Numbered from the stretch's first letter, positions 34,682 through 45,005 are shown. The stretch is 64,000 nucleotides of DNA from Ignavibacteria bacterium (GCA_016178595.1 JACOSY010000035.1:1-64000); one strand, 5' to 3'. Numbers and translations are program-made. The notes: generated by a model from the sequence alone, not told the origin.

Positions 34682-36763
34682 ATGCGCCGGGTGAGAAGAG
34701 CGGCCAACAGAATTCTCGTTACTGCGGCATTACCATACGCCAACGGGAAGATTCATCTTGGCCATCTGGCCGGAGCCTACCTGCCTGCCGATATCTATGT
34801 TCGCTATCAACGATCGATGAAGCGTGACGTGCTCTTCATCTCTGGATCGGACGAGCATGGTGTGCCGATCACAATCTCTGCAGAACAAGAAAAGACGACA
34901 CCTCAAGCTGTCGTGGATCGGTATCATGCGCTCAACAAGGCTGCGTTCGAGCAATTCGGTATAAGCTTCGATATGTACTCGCGGACTTCACTTCCTCTCC
35001 ATCATGAAACAGCGCGCGAGTTTTTTCTCCAATTTCATTCTGCCGGCATACTCAAAGAGAAACGGGAGAGGCAGCTCTATGACGAGAAGGCAAAGATGTT
35101 CTTGCCTGACCGGTACGTTGAAGGGACGTGTCCTGTGTGCCAGAACCCGGAGGCACGAGGGGATCAATGCGAGCGCTGCGGCACATTCCTGAATCCGACG
35201 GAGCTTGTCAATCCCAGGAGTAAGATCACAGGTGAAACGCCGGCGGTCCGGGAGACAACGCATTTCTATTTCCCGCTTGGTGATTATCAACAACAACTTG
35301 AAGAGTATATCAAGGCTGCCGATGCCCGCGACGGCTGGAAGGAAAATGTATTGCAGTATTGCCGGAGCTGGTTCAAGGAGGGATTGCAGGATCGGGCAGT
35401 GACACGCGACTTGCAATGGGGTGTGAAAGTACCGCTCCGGGGATTCGAGGAGAAGGTGCTCTACGTCTGGTTCGATGCCGTGCTCGGTTACATTTCCGGA
35501 ACAAAAGAATGGGCAGAGCGGAAAGGCCAACCGGAATTATGGAAGGAGTATTGGTGCGATCCTTCGACCAAGTACGTCGCGTTCATTGGGAAAGACAACA
35601 TCGTTTTCCACTGCATCGTTTTTCCGGCGATGTTGATGGCGTGGAACGACAACAGCTCCGAGCAATACATCTTGCCGGAAAATGTGCCCGCCAACGAGTT
35701 CCTTAATTTTCAGGGACAGAAGTTCTCCAAGAGCCGCGGGTGGGGAATTGACGTTGACGAGTTCCTGGAAGAATTCCCGCCCGATCTGTTGCGCTATACG
35801 CTTGCGACGAACCTGCCCGAATCGCGCGACGCCGATTTTACGTGGCGGGATTTTCAAGCACGTACGAACAATGAGCTTGCCGACATTCTCGGAAATTTCA
35901 TCAATCGATCGTTGACATTCGCACACCGAACGTTCCAGGGTACTGTTCCTCCGCGCGGTGAGCTATCCGCACTCGACAAAGAGCTCTTGAATCAGATCAA
36001 AGCGGGTACGATTCACGCCGGTGAGTTGATCGATCACTACCGTTTCCGCGATGCGATGCTCGAGATCATGAATGTCGCCCGGTTTGCCAATAAATACTTC
36101 AACGACAGCGAGCCGTGGAAGACCGCGAAAAGCGATCCACAGCGTTGCGCGACGACGATCCATATCTGCCTCCAGACGATACGTTCACTGGCAATTCTCT
36201 TCGAGCCAATTCTTCCGTTCAGCACGCGAAAGATATGGACGATGTTGAACCTTTCTGGAAATCCCCTGGATGCCGGATGGAAAACTGCAGGCGAACTTGC
36301 GCTTGTTGAAGGGCACGCTCTCGGGCAGCCGAAAATTCTCTTCACCAAAATTGAAGATGAAGTTATCCAAAAACATCTTCAGAAATTACCGCCGACTACC
36401 GCGCAAGATACTTCGCAACAGAGAACAGCGATCAAGCCGACGATCACCATCGATGCCTTCAAGCAAGTTGATTTCAGAATAGCCAGGGTGCTCACGGCCG
36501 AGCGAGTTCCAAAATCGGAAAAGCTTCTGAAGCTGAGAGTCTCGATCGGGAACGAGGAGCGGCAGATACTGGCGGGTATTGCACAGCATTATAAGCCTGA
36601 AAACCTTGTCGGAAAAAAGATTGTTGTGGTGGCAAACCTTGCGCCAGCGAAACTGATGGGACAAGAATCGCAAGGCATGCTGCTCGCGGCTTCGAATAAT
36701 GATGGGGAATTATCTGTACTGACTGTCGATGCAGACATCAGTGAAGGCAGCATCGTTAAGTAA
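34682..36763 (+). CDS. metG: methionyl-tRNA synthetase
   Basis: The 693-residue class I enzyme has the HIGH variant HLGH in YANGKIHLGH, the zinc knuckle CPVC...CERCG, the KMSKS variant KFSKS, and a C-terminal tRNA-binding OB domain from about residue 590. The frame starts at ATG 34682, but the Shine-Dalgarno gaaagg ends immediately before it and fits the GTG at 34691 better. The true start may therefore be three codons later. Confidence 0.95.
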   Translation: MRRVRRAANRILVTAALPYANGKIHLGHLAGAYLPADIYVRYQRSMKRDVLFISGSDEHGVPITISAEQEKTTPQAVVDRYHALNKAAFEQFGISFDMYSRTSLPLHHETAREFFLQFHSAGILKEKRERQLYDEKAKMFLPDRYVEGTCPVCQNPEARGDQCERCGTFLNPTELVNPRSKITGETPAVRETTHFYFPLGDYQQQLEEYIKAADARDGWKENVLQYCRSWFKEGLQDRAVTRDLQWGVKVPLRGFEEKVLYVWFDAVLGYISGTKEWAERKGQPELWKEYWCDPSTKYVAFIGKDNIVFHCIVFPAMLMAWNDNSSEQYILPENVPANEFLNFQGQKFSKSRGWGIDVDEFLEEFPPDLLRYTLATNLPESRDADFTWRDFQARTNNELADILGNFINRSLTFAHRTFQGTVPPRGELSALDKELLNQIKAGTIHAGELIDHYRFRDAMLEIMNVARFANKYFNDSEPWKTAKSDPQRCATTIHICLQTIRSLAILFEPILPFSTRKIWTMLNLSGNPLDAGWKTAGELALVEGHALGQPKILFTKIEDEVIQKHLQKLPPTTAQDTSQQRTAIKPTITIDAFKQVDFRIARVLTAERVPKSEKLLKLRVSIGNEERQILAGIAQHYKPENLVGKKIVVVANLAPAKLMGQESQGMLLAASNNDGELSVLTVDADISEGSIVK

Positions 36764-36915
36764 CGATACTGATCACCCTGTTCGTGTTTTCGCGCGGAGA
36801 AAGTCTCTCTGCATGAGCTTTGTTTTTAGTTTTCTCAATACATTGAAACAATAACCTTCTCGATTCTCTCTGTAATATCTTGCAATTCGCCGGTGTTTCA
36901 CCGGACGCGTATACA

Positions 36916-36944
36916 TTGCATTTCAGTGCCCCCTTCCGTATCTT
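36916..36944 (+). promoter_or_regulatory. promoter of the lipoprotein-TonB receptor operon
   Basis: TTGCAT (36916-36921) and TATCTT (36939-36944) are separated by 17 bases, 32 bases before the lipoprotein ATG. The same box pair starts the ctpA-type gene at 19754. Confidence 0.55.
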
Positions 36945-36975
36945 GTTTGTAAAATTCGCTGCATGGTCTAACGAT

Positions 36976-37494
36976 ATGTTCTTCCAGTCCAGGAAATTTT
37001 TTTTGTCACAGTTCTGCTTGAGCATTATTCTCCTGGGCACCGTTATGTTTGCAGGTTGCCATGAGGGACTTGCGCCTGCGTCGGCAAGCCCAACGGTTTC
37101 GTCGTATGGCATTCGTGGAGTCATCACCTTCAAGAACTGGCCGCCGGCTGATAGCGTCCACGACCTTCGTCTTGGTATCCTGCAGAATTATCCCGTGCAA
37201 GACATACCGAACGAAGTCTTGCAGGGCCATGCACGATTCACCGATCGTTTGCCGTACGGTTTGGATTCCGTGTCCTACACGTTGATGCTTGCTCCTCTTC
37301 CTCCGGGTAGATTTCCATTTGTGGGAGTTGCACAACAATTTGGTCCGAATATCCAGACGGATTGGCGAGTCGTCGGAATCTACTACGCAGGTGGAGATAC
37401 AACAAAGCCCGGCGCAGTGGATATTCCTCCCGACTCGGTGGTTCCGAGTATCAACATCAATGTCGACTTCCAGCATCTTCCGCCGCAGCCGTAG
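36976..37494 (+). CDS. putative lipoprotein paired with a TonB receptor
   Basis: The 172-residue protein has a lipoprotein signal ending in MFAGC (Cys near residue 24) after a hydrophobic core. The mature part is beta-rich and has no family I recognise. It ends three bases before a TonB-dependent receptor, so it is most likely the surface partner of that transporter. ATG 36976 is preferred to the frame start at 36880, which adds a non-signal stretch. Confidence 0.65.
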   Translation: MFFQSRKFFLSQFCLSIILLGTVMFAGCHEGLAPASASPTVSSYGIRGVITFKNWPPADSVHDLRLGILQNYPVQDIPNEVLQGHARFTDRLPYGLDSVSYTLMLAPLPPGRFPFVGVAQQFGPNIQTDWRVVGIYYAGGDTTKPGAVDIPPDSVVPSININVDFQHLPPQP

Positions 37495-37497
37495 CCT

Positions 37498-39699
37498 ATG
37501 CAATGGTTTCTCCTCTTACTCTTCGTTGTAACATTCAGTGTTCACGTGGCTATTTCACAAGATGATACGCGTGGAATAGTGCAAGGCAATATCAGGAGTG
37601 CCGATGACAAACAACCTCTGTTTGGTGCAACGGTTCTCCTGCAGGGAACGGTGTATGGCACAACAACCGATCAAAATGGAAGTTTTATAATGAAGAATAT
37701 CCCACAGGGAAGCTACACCCTTACTGTTTCGATGATCGGTTACAAGCGTGTGCTCCAATCTGTGAGCATTCAACGTGGTGATAATCCGTTACTCGCGATT
37801 GAATTGGAGCCGACGGTCATTCAGACTGCGCCTGTTATAGTCACAGCCAATAAGCACGAGCAAAGCTTGGAGGAAGTGCCCGTCAGCGTAAGCGTTGTGG
37901 ATGATAGGACGCTTGCGTATCGCAACGCCGTAACAGTTGATGAAGCTCTGCGGTATGTCCCGGGAGTCAACATCACGCAGTCGCAAGTCAATATTCGCGG
38001 ATCGACAGGATATAGCTATGGTGTTGGGACTCGTGTTCTCCTTTTGGTCGATGGTTCTCCGCTTCTTACGGGCGACACGGGCGAGATCATCTGGGAAAGT
38101 ATCCCAACTGTCAGCATTGAACGAATAGAAATTGTGAAGGGTGCAGGATCGGCTCTCTATGGGTCGAGTGCACTTGGTGGTGTCATCAACATTATCACAA
38201 AACGGGCTGCTGAACATCCTGAAACGCGACTTCGCCTTTACGGCGGCGTGTACGAGATGCCCAGGTACAGCGAATGGCAATGGTCCAAAGATCCCAGACC
38301 TTTTAGCGGCATCATGGGTACTTATCAGCAGCACGTCGGTGAATGGACGCTCGGGTTCGGAGGAAGCCGCACGGTCAACGATGGCTATAAGAGAAATGAC
38401 TTCTGGAAGAGATGGAATGTGTGGTCACGCGTCGGCTACGATCTCTCAGCGTTCCAGTCAGTCGACATATCGTTTAATCTACTGGACCAACGACGCGCCA
38501 ATTTTCTGTATTGGAAAGATCTCAACCACGCACTCGAGCCAAAAGATGATCAACTCTTCCAGCGCGTGCAATCGCTGCGCTGGAGCTTGAGCGGGAATTA
38601 CCGTTACTTCGTTTCAAGCGGGATATTCGCAACAGCCAAACTTTCGTGGTTTCGTTCTCGATGGGATGATAACATCCCAAACCGGTTTGACCCTTACGGG
38701 AGCAATTCGAGGTCAGACTTCCTGATCGGTGAACTCCAGATGAACTATCGTCCTGCGTCTCATCATATGGTAACAGCCGGCATCAATGGTAACTTCAACA
38801 ACGTCGATGCCGATACGATTTTCGGTAAGCACTCATCAATTGGAAGTGCGCTGTATCTGCAAGATGAGATAGCAATTCCGGATAGCATCCGTCTGATACT
38901 CGGAGGAAGGTACGATTATCAGAAGGTAGAAGGGATCGATCGGTTCTCACAGCTCAATCCAAAACTTGGGCTCGTCTATTCGCCAACCGGTTCGACATCG
39001 TTGCGGGCATCGCTCGGTAGCGGATTTCGCGCGCCATCAATTGCAGAAGCATACACCACCACCGACGCAGGAGGGATTACGATTCTTCCGAACCTCGATC
39101 TGCAGCCGGAGCGAAGCTTGTCGATTGAAATAGGAGGAATGCATACATTCGGAAGCACAGTCACGACCGATCTCGCACTGTTCCGAAATGAATTCTGGGA
39201 TTTGATCGAGCCATCGTTTGCCGCCGACGGTTATGTTCACTTCCAGAATATCACCCGTGCTCGCATCACCGGAGGCGAGTTTGTGCTGAGGCTGAATGCT
39301 CTCAAAGGCTTACTGCCGGCGCAGGTGAGTTACACTTACGTGTACCCGGAGGATCTCACGAAGAACGATATCCTGAAGTATCGACCGAGGCATCTTGTCT
39401 ACGTCTCACTGCAAGGAATTCTCCCGCCGTTCACGCTCGGCGCTGATTTTCGCTACATCAGCAGGACCGAACGTATTGATGATGAGCTGGTCTTCTCCGG
39501 AACCGTTCCTGACGGTGATCAACGCGTCGAGATTTATGTTACCGACGTGCGAGTAAGCGCAGAGTTGCGGTTTGCCGGACTTTCCATCACCTCGACGTTT
39601 CATGTTAACAATCTTTTTCAGTACTACTACACGGATTTTATCGGCAACCTTGGTCCCACGCGAAACTATGTTCTCTCGGTGGAGACTGTATTCCAGTGA
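37498..39699 (+). CDS. TonB-dependent receptor with carboxypeptidase-like N-terminal domain
   Basis: The 733-residue outer membrane protein has a signal peptide, then a carboxypeptidase-like regulatory domain (residues about 25-105, starting GIVQGNIRSADDKQPL). The plug (about 115-225) contains VPVSVSVVDDRTL and SALYGSSALGGVINIITKR, and a 22-strand barrel follows to the end. This is the layout of Bacteroidota receptors for large or metal-bound ligands; the substrate is unknown. It is coupled to a downstream glycosyltransferase by a four-base overlap. Confidence 0.93.
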   Translation: MQWFLLLLFVVTFSVHVAISQDDTRGIVQGNIRSADDKQPLFGATVLLQGTVYGTTTDQNGSFIMKNIPQGSYTLTVSMIGYKRVLQSVSIQRGDNPLLAIELEPTVIQTAPVIVTANKHEQSLEEVPVSVSVVDDRTLAYRNAVTVDEALRYVPGVNITQSQVNIRGSTGYSYGVGTRVLLLVDGSPLLTGDTGEIIWESIPTVSIERIEIVKGAGSALYGSSALGGVINIITKRAAEHPETRLRLYGGVYEMPRYSEWQWSKDPRPFSGIMGTYQQHVGEWTLGFGGSRTVNDGYKRNDFWKRWNVWSRVGYDLSAFQSVDISFNLLDQRRANFLYWKDLNHALEPKDDQLFQRVQSLRWSLSGNYRYFVSSGIFATAKLSWFRSRWDDNIPNRFDPYGSNSRSDFLIGELQMNYRPASHHMVTAGINGNFNNVDADTIFGKHSSIGSALYLQDEIAIPDSIRLILGGRYDYQKVEGIDRFSQLNPKLGLVYSPTGSTSLRASLGSGFRAPSIAEAYTTTDAGGITILPNLDLQPERSLSIEIGGMHTFGSTVTTDLALFRNEFWDLIEPSFAADGYVHFQNITRARITGGEFVLRLNALKGLLPAQVSYTYVYPEDLTKNDILKYRPRHLVYVSLQGILPPFTLGADFRYISRTERIDDELVFSGTVPDGDQRVEIYVTDVRVSAELRFAGLSITSTFHVNNLFQYYYTDFIGNLGPTRNYVLSVETVFQ

Positions 39700-40838
39700 A
39701 GAGCCTTCACTTCTGTACCTCGGAAGCGTGGGGAGGATTGGAGCTCTACGCTTGCACACTGATGGTGGAGCTCCAAAAGGCGGGCGTCGAAATCTTTGCC
39801 ATTTGTGCACCGGACTCGAAGGCAGAAAAGTTTCTTCGTGAGCGGCATATACAGACATTTCATCTACCAAGCAGTAATCCTGTCAGCCTCCGCTCAGCAC
39901 GATTCGTTCAGTCATTCATAGTGGAACATGACGTCGATATTCTTCATGTTCACTTCCACAGTGATATCTGGCCTGCATCACTGGCACTGACAACTGATTC
40001 GATACGGAAGCTCTTTCTCAGTATTTACATGGGTGTCCCGAAGAAAAACGATCTTTTCCATCGCTTCATTTATCGTCGAGTGAATGCGATCTTTACGTCG
40101 TCTCTGGAGTTGAATCAACGCCTTCCAATGCTCTATCCTGTGCCATCATCCAAGGTGCATCTTCTTCCTTATGGCCGGCATCTCGAGCACTATGCGCATG
40201 ATCCCCGGCGGCGCAAAGAGATACGGGCAGAGTACGATTGTTCAGACTCCGACGTCGTCGTTGGCACAATGGTGCGCATCGATCCGGGGAAGGGAGTGAT
40301 GGATTTTGCAAAGAGCATTTTGTATATTGACGCAGCATTGAAGCATCGAGTGAAGTATCTCATTGTGGGTGAGCCGACGCGACGCAGTCATTCCCGGCCG
40401 AGTGAATCGCCCTACGAACCGCACTGCGAAGTCTACCGCCGGCAGATCGAACTGTTCCTCCAGCAGGAACACCTCACAACAAAAATCACGTTCGCAGGCT
40501 ACCAACCCGATGTCGTAGGCTATCTCAGTGCGATGGATGTGTTTGTGTTTCCGAGCCGCGACGAACTCTACTCGCTTGTCGTTTTGGATGCGATGTGCAT
40601 GGGATTGCCCATAGTCGCAGCACAAGCAGGAGGAAACCTCTTCCAGATCGAAGACGGAAAACGCGGTCTTCTGTATACAGTTGGCGACAGTAAGGATCTC
40701 GCCGCAAAGTTGACGCAGTATCTCAATTCCGCTGAGCTTCGTCGAGAGCACGGACGAGCAGCACGAGAGTTCGTCGAAGAGAAACATTCCATGACAAGGA
40801 CAATCGAACAACTTCTGAACTTTTACCGGATTTCATGA
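39696..40838 (+). CDS. group 4 glycosyltransferase
   Basis: The 380-residue retaining glycosyltransferase has the N-terminal glycine-rich start CTSEAWGGLELYACTL and the C-terminal donor-site pattern FPSRDELYSLVVLDAMCMGLP, which includes the E-x7-E of the GT4 family. It starts with GTG 39696, overlapping the TonB receptor stop, and overlaps the next gene's ATG at 40835. The sugar transferred is unknown. Confidence 0.88.
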   Translation: MKSLHFCTSEAWGGLELYACTLMVELQKAGVEIFAICAPDSKAEKFLRERHIQTFHLPSSNPVSLRSARFVQSFIVEHDVDILHVHFHSDIWPASLALTTDSIRKLFLSIYMGVPKKNDLFHRFIYRRVNAIFTSSLELNQRLPMLYPVPSSKVHLLPYGRHLEHYAHDPRRRKEIRAEYDCSDSDVVVGTMVRIDPGKGVMDFAKSILYIDAALKHRVKYLIVGEPTRRSHSRPSESPYEPHCEVYRRQIELFLQQEHLTTKITFAGYQPDVVGYLSAMDVFVFPSRDELYSLVVLDAMCMGLPIVAAQAGGNLFQIEDGKRGLLYTVGDSKDLAAKLTQYLNSAELRREHGRAAREFVEEKHSMTRTIEQLLNFYRIS

Positions 40839-41992
40839 CAACAGCAACGACGCGGACGATTTCTATTCCAGTCAACAAACCCTTTGTTGATGACCGGGTA
40901 CTCGATTACATCAAGACTGTCCTCGACTCCGGGAAGTTGAGCGGCGATGGGCCGATGGGCAAAGCTGTCGAGGCACAGCTCTGCGAGCTCTTCTCGATTA
41001 CGCATGTACTCCTTACCACATCATGCACACATGCACTCGAAATGGCGATGATGATGCTCGATCTTCAGCCGGATGACGAGGTGATCACGCCAAGCTTTAC
41101 ATTCGTTTCGACGGCCAATGCCATTCTCCACGGCGGCGGGAAACCGGTCTTCTGTGAAATTAACGATCGTACATTGACGATTGATGTCAAAGACTTTGAG
41201 CGAAGGATAACGTCGAAGACGCGCGCCGTTGTTGTCGTTCACTATGCGGGTGTTTCTGCCGAGATGGATGAGGTGATGGCAATTGCCCGTGCGCGCAACA
41301 TGGTTGTCGTCGAGGATGCAGCACAGGGAGTCAATGCAAAGTATAAGGGGAAATTCCTGGGAACGATTGGAGATTGCGGTGCGTACAGTTTCCATGATAC
41401 AAAAAATTATGTTTGTGGAGAAGGAGGAGCCTTTCTCACAGATGAGGAGACACTGGCTCGCAAAGGAGAAATCATTCGTGAGAAGGGAACCAACCGGGCG
41501 AACTTTCTTCGTGGACAGGTTGATAAGTACACGTGGGTCGATCTCGGCAGCAGCTATATCCTCTCTGATCTGCTCGCTGCAGTCCTGAAGTGCCAGCTCG
41601 ATGATCTTGACGTCATACAGGAAAGACGGCGGCGCATCTACGAGATGTACATGATGGGTTTGAGGGATCTGGAACAGCACGAAAAACTCCGTCTCCCGAT
41701 TATCCCGGAATATTGCGAATCGAACTACCACATCTTTTACATTCTGCTCCGGAGTGAGGTTGAGCGTAATACGGTGATGAAAAAATTGAAGGAATTTGGA
41801 ATTCAGACGACATTCCATTATGTACCACTGCACTCGTCACCTTTTGCGCTGCAAGCGCTGGGGACTAAAGACGTTTCGCTGCCGGTGACTGATCGAATTT
41901 CTCAAAACCTTCTGCGACTCCCAATTTATCCGCAGATCGAGACTGCCGAAGTCGAGTACGTTATCGAGAAACTCCATGAATGTTTGAAGTAA
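40835..41992 (+). CDS. DegT-family aminotransferase, WecE/RffA-like
   Basis: The 385-residue PLP enzyme has the Lys of the internal aldimine at K190 in SFHDTKNY. That context resembles the dTDP-4-oxo-sugar aminotransferase RffA/WecE, which makes dTDP-4-amino-4,6-dideoxygalactose. It is translated with the glycosyltransferase upstream (4-base overlap), which argues for a joint role in a surface glycan. tatD follows. Confidence 0.85.
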   Translation: MTTATTRTISIPVNKPFVDDRVLDYIKTVLDSGKLSGDGPMGKAVEAQLCELFSITHVLLTTSCTHALEMAMMMLDLQPDDEVITPSFTFVSTANAILHGGGKPVFCEINDRTLTIDVKDFERRITSKTRAVVVVHYAGVSAEMDEVMAIARARNMVVVEDAAQGVNAKYKGKFLGTIGDCGAYSFHDTKNYVCGEGGAFLTDEETLARKGEIIREKGTNRANFLRGQVDKYTWVDLGSSYILSDLLAAVLKCQLDDLDVIQERRRRIYEMYMMGLRDLEQHEKLRLPIIPEYCESNYHIFYILLRSEVERNTVMKKLKEFGIQTTFHYVPLHSSPFALQALGTKDVSLPVTDRISQNLLRLPIYPQIETAEVEYVIEKLHECLK

Positions 41993-42003
41993 TGCAATAG
42001 GCT

Positions 42004-42822
42004 ATGTTCGTCGATTCACACGCACATCTTTTTTTCAAAGACTTTCATTCCGACTTCGACGACGTTATCAATCGAGCCCGGGACGCAGGTGTTCGTTACA
42101 TCATCAACCCGGGGACAGATATTGAGACGAGTCGGGAATCCGTCGCATTGGCAGAGAAGTACGATTTGATCTATGCGTGTGTCGGTTTCCATCCACACGA
42201 TGCGGCGAAAGCAAACGATCATGCGCTCGAAGAGATCGAAGTATTGAGCCGTCACCCAAAAGTCGTTGGCATTGGCGAGATCGGCCTGGATTATCATTAT
42301 AACTTCTCCGAGCCAGAACAGCAGCAAGATATATTTGCACGTCAGATCGAGATTGCGCAGCGACGGAACCTTCCCATCGTCATCCACAGTCGAGAAGCAG
42401 AGCATGATACGCTTCGCATCGTTGAGGAGAAAATGAAGCGCGTTCCATCGTGGCGCACGTTGCCCGATGGGCGACCGGCACCGAAAGGTGTTTTCCATTG
42501 TTTTCCGGGAGATAGCGCCATGGCGCAGATGGTCATTGATTGGGGATTCTTCATCTCAATTCCCGGACCGGTCACCTTCGGCAGCAAACCGAACAAACCC
42601 AACTCCATGGTCGAAGTTGTATCGAAGATCCCGATCGAGCACATTCTTCTTGAAACAGATAGTCCATACCTTGCGCCCGCGCCAAATCGTGGAAAGCGCA
42701 ACGAGCCTTCGAATATTCCTCACATAGCCCGAAAAATTGCGGAGCTGCAGGGACGGTCTGTTGAGGAGGTTGGCCGTGTGAGTAGTTCCGGCGTAAAGAA
42801 GCTTTTCGGTGTGGGAACGTAA
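42004..42822 (+). CDS. tatD: TatD-family metal-dependent hydrolase
   Basis: The 272-residue TIM-barrel nuclease has FVDSHAHLFF, GEIGLDYHY, IHSREAEHDT and LLETDSPYLAP, giving the full metal-binding set. Family members are 3'-5' exonucleases or deoxyribonucleases. A nearby tatD is common beside metG or holB. It begins 11 bases after the aminotransferase gene. Confidence 0.93.
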   Translation: MFVDSHAHLFFKDFHSDFDDVINRARDAGVRYIINPGTDIETSRESVALAEKYDLIYACVGFHPHDAAKANDHALEEIEVLSRHPKVVGIGEIGLDYHYNFSEPEQQQDIFARQIEIAQRRNLPIVIHSREAEHDTLRIVEEKMKRVPSWRTLPDGRPAPKGVFHCFPGDSAMAQMVIDWGFFISIPGPVTFGSKPNKPNSMVEVVSKIPIEHILLETDSPYLAPAPNRGKRNEPSNIPHIARKIAELQGRSVEEVGRVSSSGVKKLFGVGT

Positions 42823-42877
42823 TATTCCCTCGCGTATAGTGGTACTTCATAGCACACGAACTCACGTCAGGAGATTT

Positions 42878-44995
42878 ATGAAGCCGATAGTTCTTCTCGT
42901 CTTATTCATTCCTCTCTATACTCTTCTTGCACAAGACAGCGAGCTCCGGAAGCAAGAACAGCAGCTGGAAGATATTCTTCGCATACAGGATCGCAGGACG
43001 TCACACGACATCAAGCTCTTCGGTTTCCTGAGCGATCGGGATCCGATCGTTCGTGAACGAACAGCGCTTGCCTATGGGAGTATCCAGGACACCGCCGCAC
43101 TTCCATTGCTCGTCGATCGCTTGAGTGATCCAATGCCGGAAGTGCAGTGGAACGCTGCTTTTGCCATTGGACAGACCGCAGGCCAACTCAGTAAAGGCGG
43201 GAGAGAGAAGTTTGAGCATGATCTCATCTGGAATCGCCTGGAGAACATGAGCTCCACGGCTCTTGATAAGACGCATGGAAAAGAACGGAATCTTGGAAGT
43301 CCGGCCGATCGGTTGATTGAAGAGATCGGGAAGTTCGGCTCCGAGCAAGCCTTGAATGATTTGGTTGGAAAATTCGGCAATCAGTACCCGCTTGTTCATC
43401 AGGAAGCGCTGCTGATGAGCATTGCGCGCTTTGCGATCCGCAGCATCACAACACCGGAAGGCGTGGAATACCTGTTGCGCTTTGCAAAAGACGCGACGAC
43501 GGCTCCATGGCAAGCCATTTACGCGCTCCAGCGGGTGGGAAATCATCCCGACGTTCGCAGCAACCTCGACTACATTACCAAGCTTTACAAACATCCGGAT
43601 CCCCTCGTCCGTATGAACTTGGCTACGCTACTGGGAAAAACCAAAGATGAATTGACTTCTCTCGAACCCTTGCAAAAGATAGCAGAGTTCGATGGTGACT
43701 GGCGCGTAAGAGTGAACGCGTTGAAGGCGCTCGGGAATTTCAACGTGCAAGGGAAGGAAAATGTTTTGAGACTTTTCCGCCGATCGTTCAACGACGGCAA
43801 TCCGTACATCGCGATGACGGCGCTGGCAGCCTTCGGTGCAACCGGCGTCAAGAAGGATTCGAGCGAAGCTTCCAAAGAGACGTTCGCGATGCTTGAGCGC
43901 ATCGCGATGAACGAGGGCAATGGATACCTCTGGCAATTGCAGGGGGTAGCCGATACATCACTTGCGAGACTCGAAGGAAAGGACGCGCTCGCACGTATCG
44001 ATCCTTCACGCGCATCGAATCCGATTCTTCAGTCTCAAATGATATTCGCCTTGGGTTTGACTGGCGCTCCCGAAGCTGCACCGTTTCTTTTTGTTTATGC
44101 CGGCAGTGAGGATAAGCGCCTCCGTACTGCTGCGCTTGACGGGCTGATGGAGCTCAGTTGGCGCAATCCGGAGAACAAAGAAGTTCTCGACAAGGCATAC
44201 CGCGCAAGTCTCGCTGCGCTGGAGTCGCGTGATCTTGCAATCGTGGGGACTGCGTCCTCGATCCTTGGCAATCAGCTCTTCCTCAACCAAGCATCCGTTC
44301 CGCCATTGCTCAAAACTTTGAGCTCACTTCGAGTCCCCGATGACGTTGAGGCGATGCAGGAGGTTATCGCTGCGCTCGAAAAATTGAAAGACCCAAGAGC
44401 CGTAGAGCCGCTCAAGAAAGTGTTGGAACAGCGCGATCGTTCTGTCGTCCTCGCATCTGCTTCTGCATTGAAAGCGATCACCGGTCGGAATTACATGCGG
44501 GATATCTCGTTGGAATTTGAGCCATCGTGGGTCGATTATGATTTTCAGTATTTGAATTCCCTCCCCGATACGATCCATGTAAAACTGGAAACGATACGCG
44601 GCGATGCGACGATGGAGTTGTATAAAAACGTTGCGCCGTTCACCGTCATGAGTTTCTTGAAGCTGGCAAGTCAGCGCGGCTTTTTCCGCGGCAAGTCTTT
44701 TCATCGAGTCGTACCGAACTTTGTCGTTCAGGGCGGCGATCCACGGGGAGACGGATGGGGTGGACCCGGTTACTCGATTCGTTCGGAGTTTTCTCCGTTG
44801 ACCTACGAGACGGGATCGATCGGAATGGCAAGTGCGGGAAAAGATACGGAAGGCTCACAATTCTTCTTCATGCAGTCACCTGCACCGCATCTCGACGGGC
44901 GTTACACGTTGTTTGGAAAGATCACATCAGGCATGGAGGTGGTAAACCGGATCCTCGTCGATGATCACATCTTCGACATCAAAATCATTCAATAG
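42878..44995 (+). CDS. HEAT-repeat and cyclophilin-type peptidyl-prolyl isomerase fusion
   Basis: The 705-residue exported protein has a signal peptide (residues about 1-19, ending TLLAQ). A long alpha-solenoid follows with many HEAT-type repeats (residues about 40-520, e.g. DPIVRERTALAYGSI, DPMPEVQWNAAFAIG). A C-terminal cyclophilin domain (residues about 560-705) has VQGGDPRGDGWGGPGYSI and GSQFFFMQ, the usual active-site strands. The two-part layout suggests a periplasmic chaperone-isomerase that grips a client through the solenoid. caggag before ATG 42878 fixes the start; the longer frame from 42809 is rejected. Confidence 0.88.
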   Translation: MKPIVLLVLFIPLYTLLAQDSELRKQEQQLEDILRIQDRRTSHDIKLFGFLSDRDPIVRERTALAYGSIQDTAALPLLVDRLSDPMPEVQWNAAFAIGQTAGQLSKGGREKFEHDLIWNRLENMSSTALDKTHGKERNLGSPADRLIEEIGKFGSEQALNDLVGKFGNQYPLVHQEALLMSIARFAIRSITTPEGVEYLLRFAKDATTAPWQAIYALQRVGNHPDVRSNLDYITKLYKHPDPLVRMNLATLLGKTKDELTSLEPLQKIAEFDGDWRVRVNALKALGNFNVQGKENVLRLFRRSFNDGNPYIAMTALAAFGATGVKKDSSEASKETFAMLERIAMNEGNGYLWQLQGVADTSLARLEGKDALARIDPSRASNPILQSQMIFALGLTGAPEAAPFLFVYAGSEDKRLRTAALDGLMELSWRNPENKEVLDKAYRASLAALESRDLAIVGTASSILGNQLFLNQASVPPLLKTLSSLRVPDDVEAMQEVIAALEKLKDPRAVEPLKKVLEQRDRSVVLASASALKAITGRNYMRDISLEFEPSWVDYDFQYLNSLPDTIHVKLETIRGDATMELYKNVAPFTVMSFLKLASQRGFFRGKSFHRVVPNFVVQGGDPRGDGWGGPGYSIRSEFSPLTYETGSIGMASAGKDTEGSQFFFMQSPAPHLDGRYTLFGKITSGMEVVNRILVDDHIFDIKIIQ

Positions 44996-45005
44996 AGGGG
45001 CGGGA

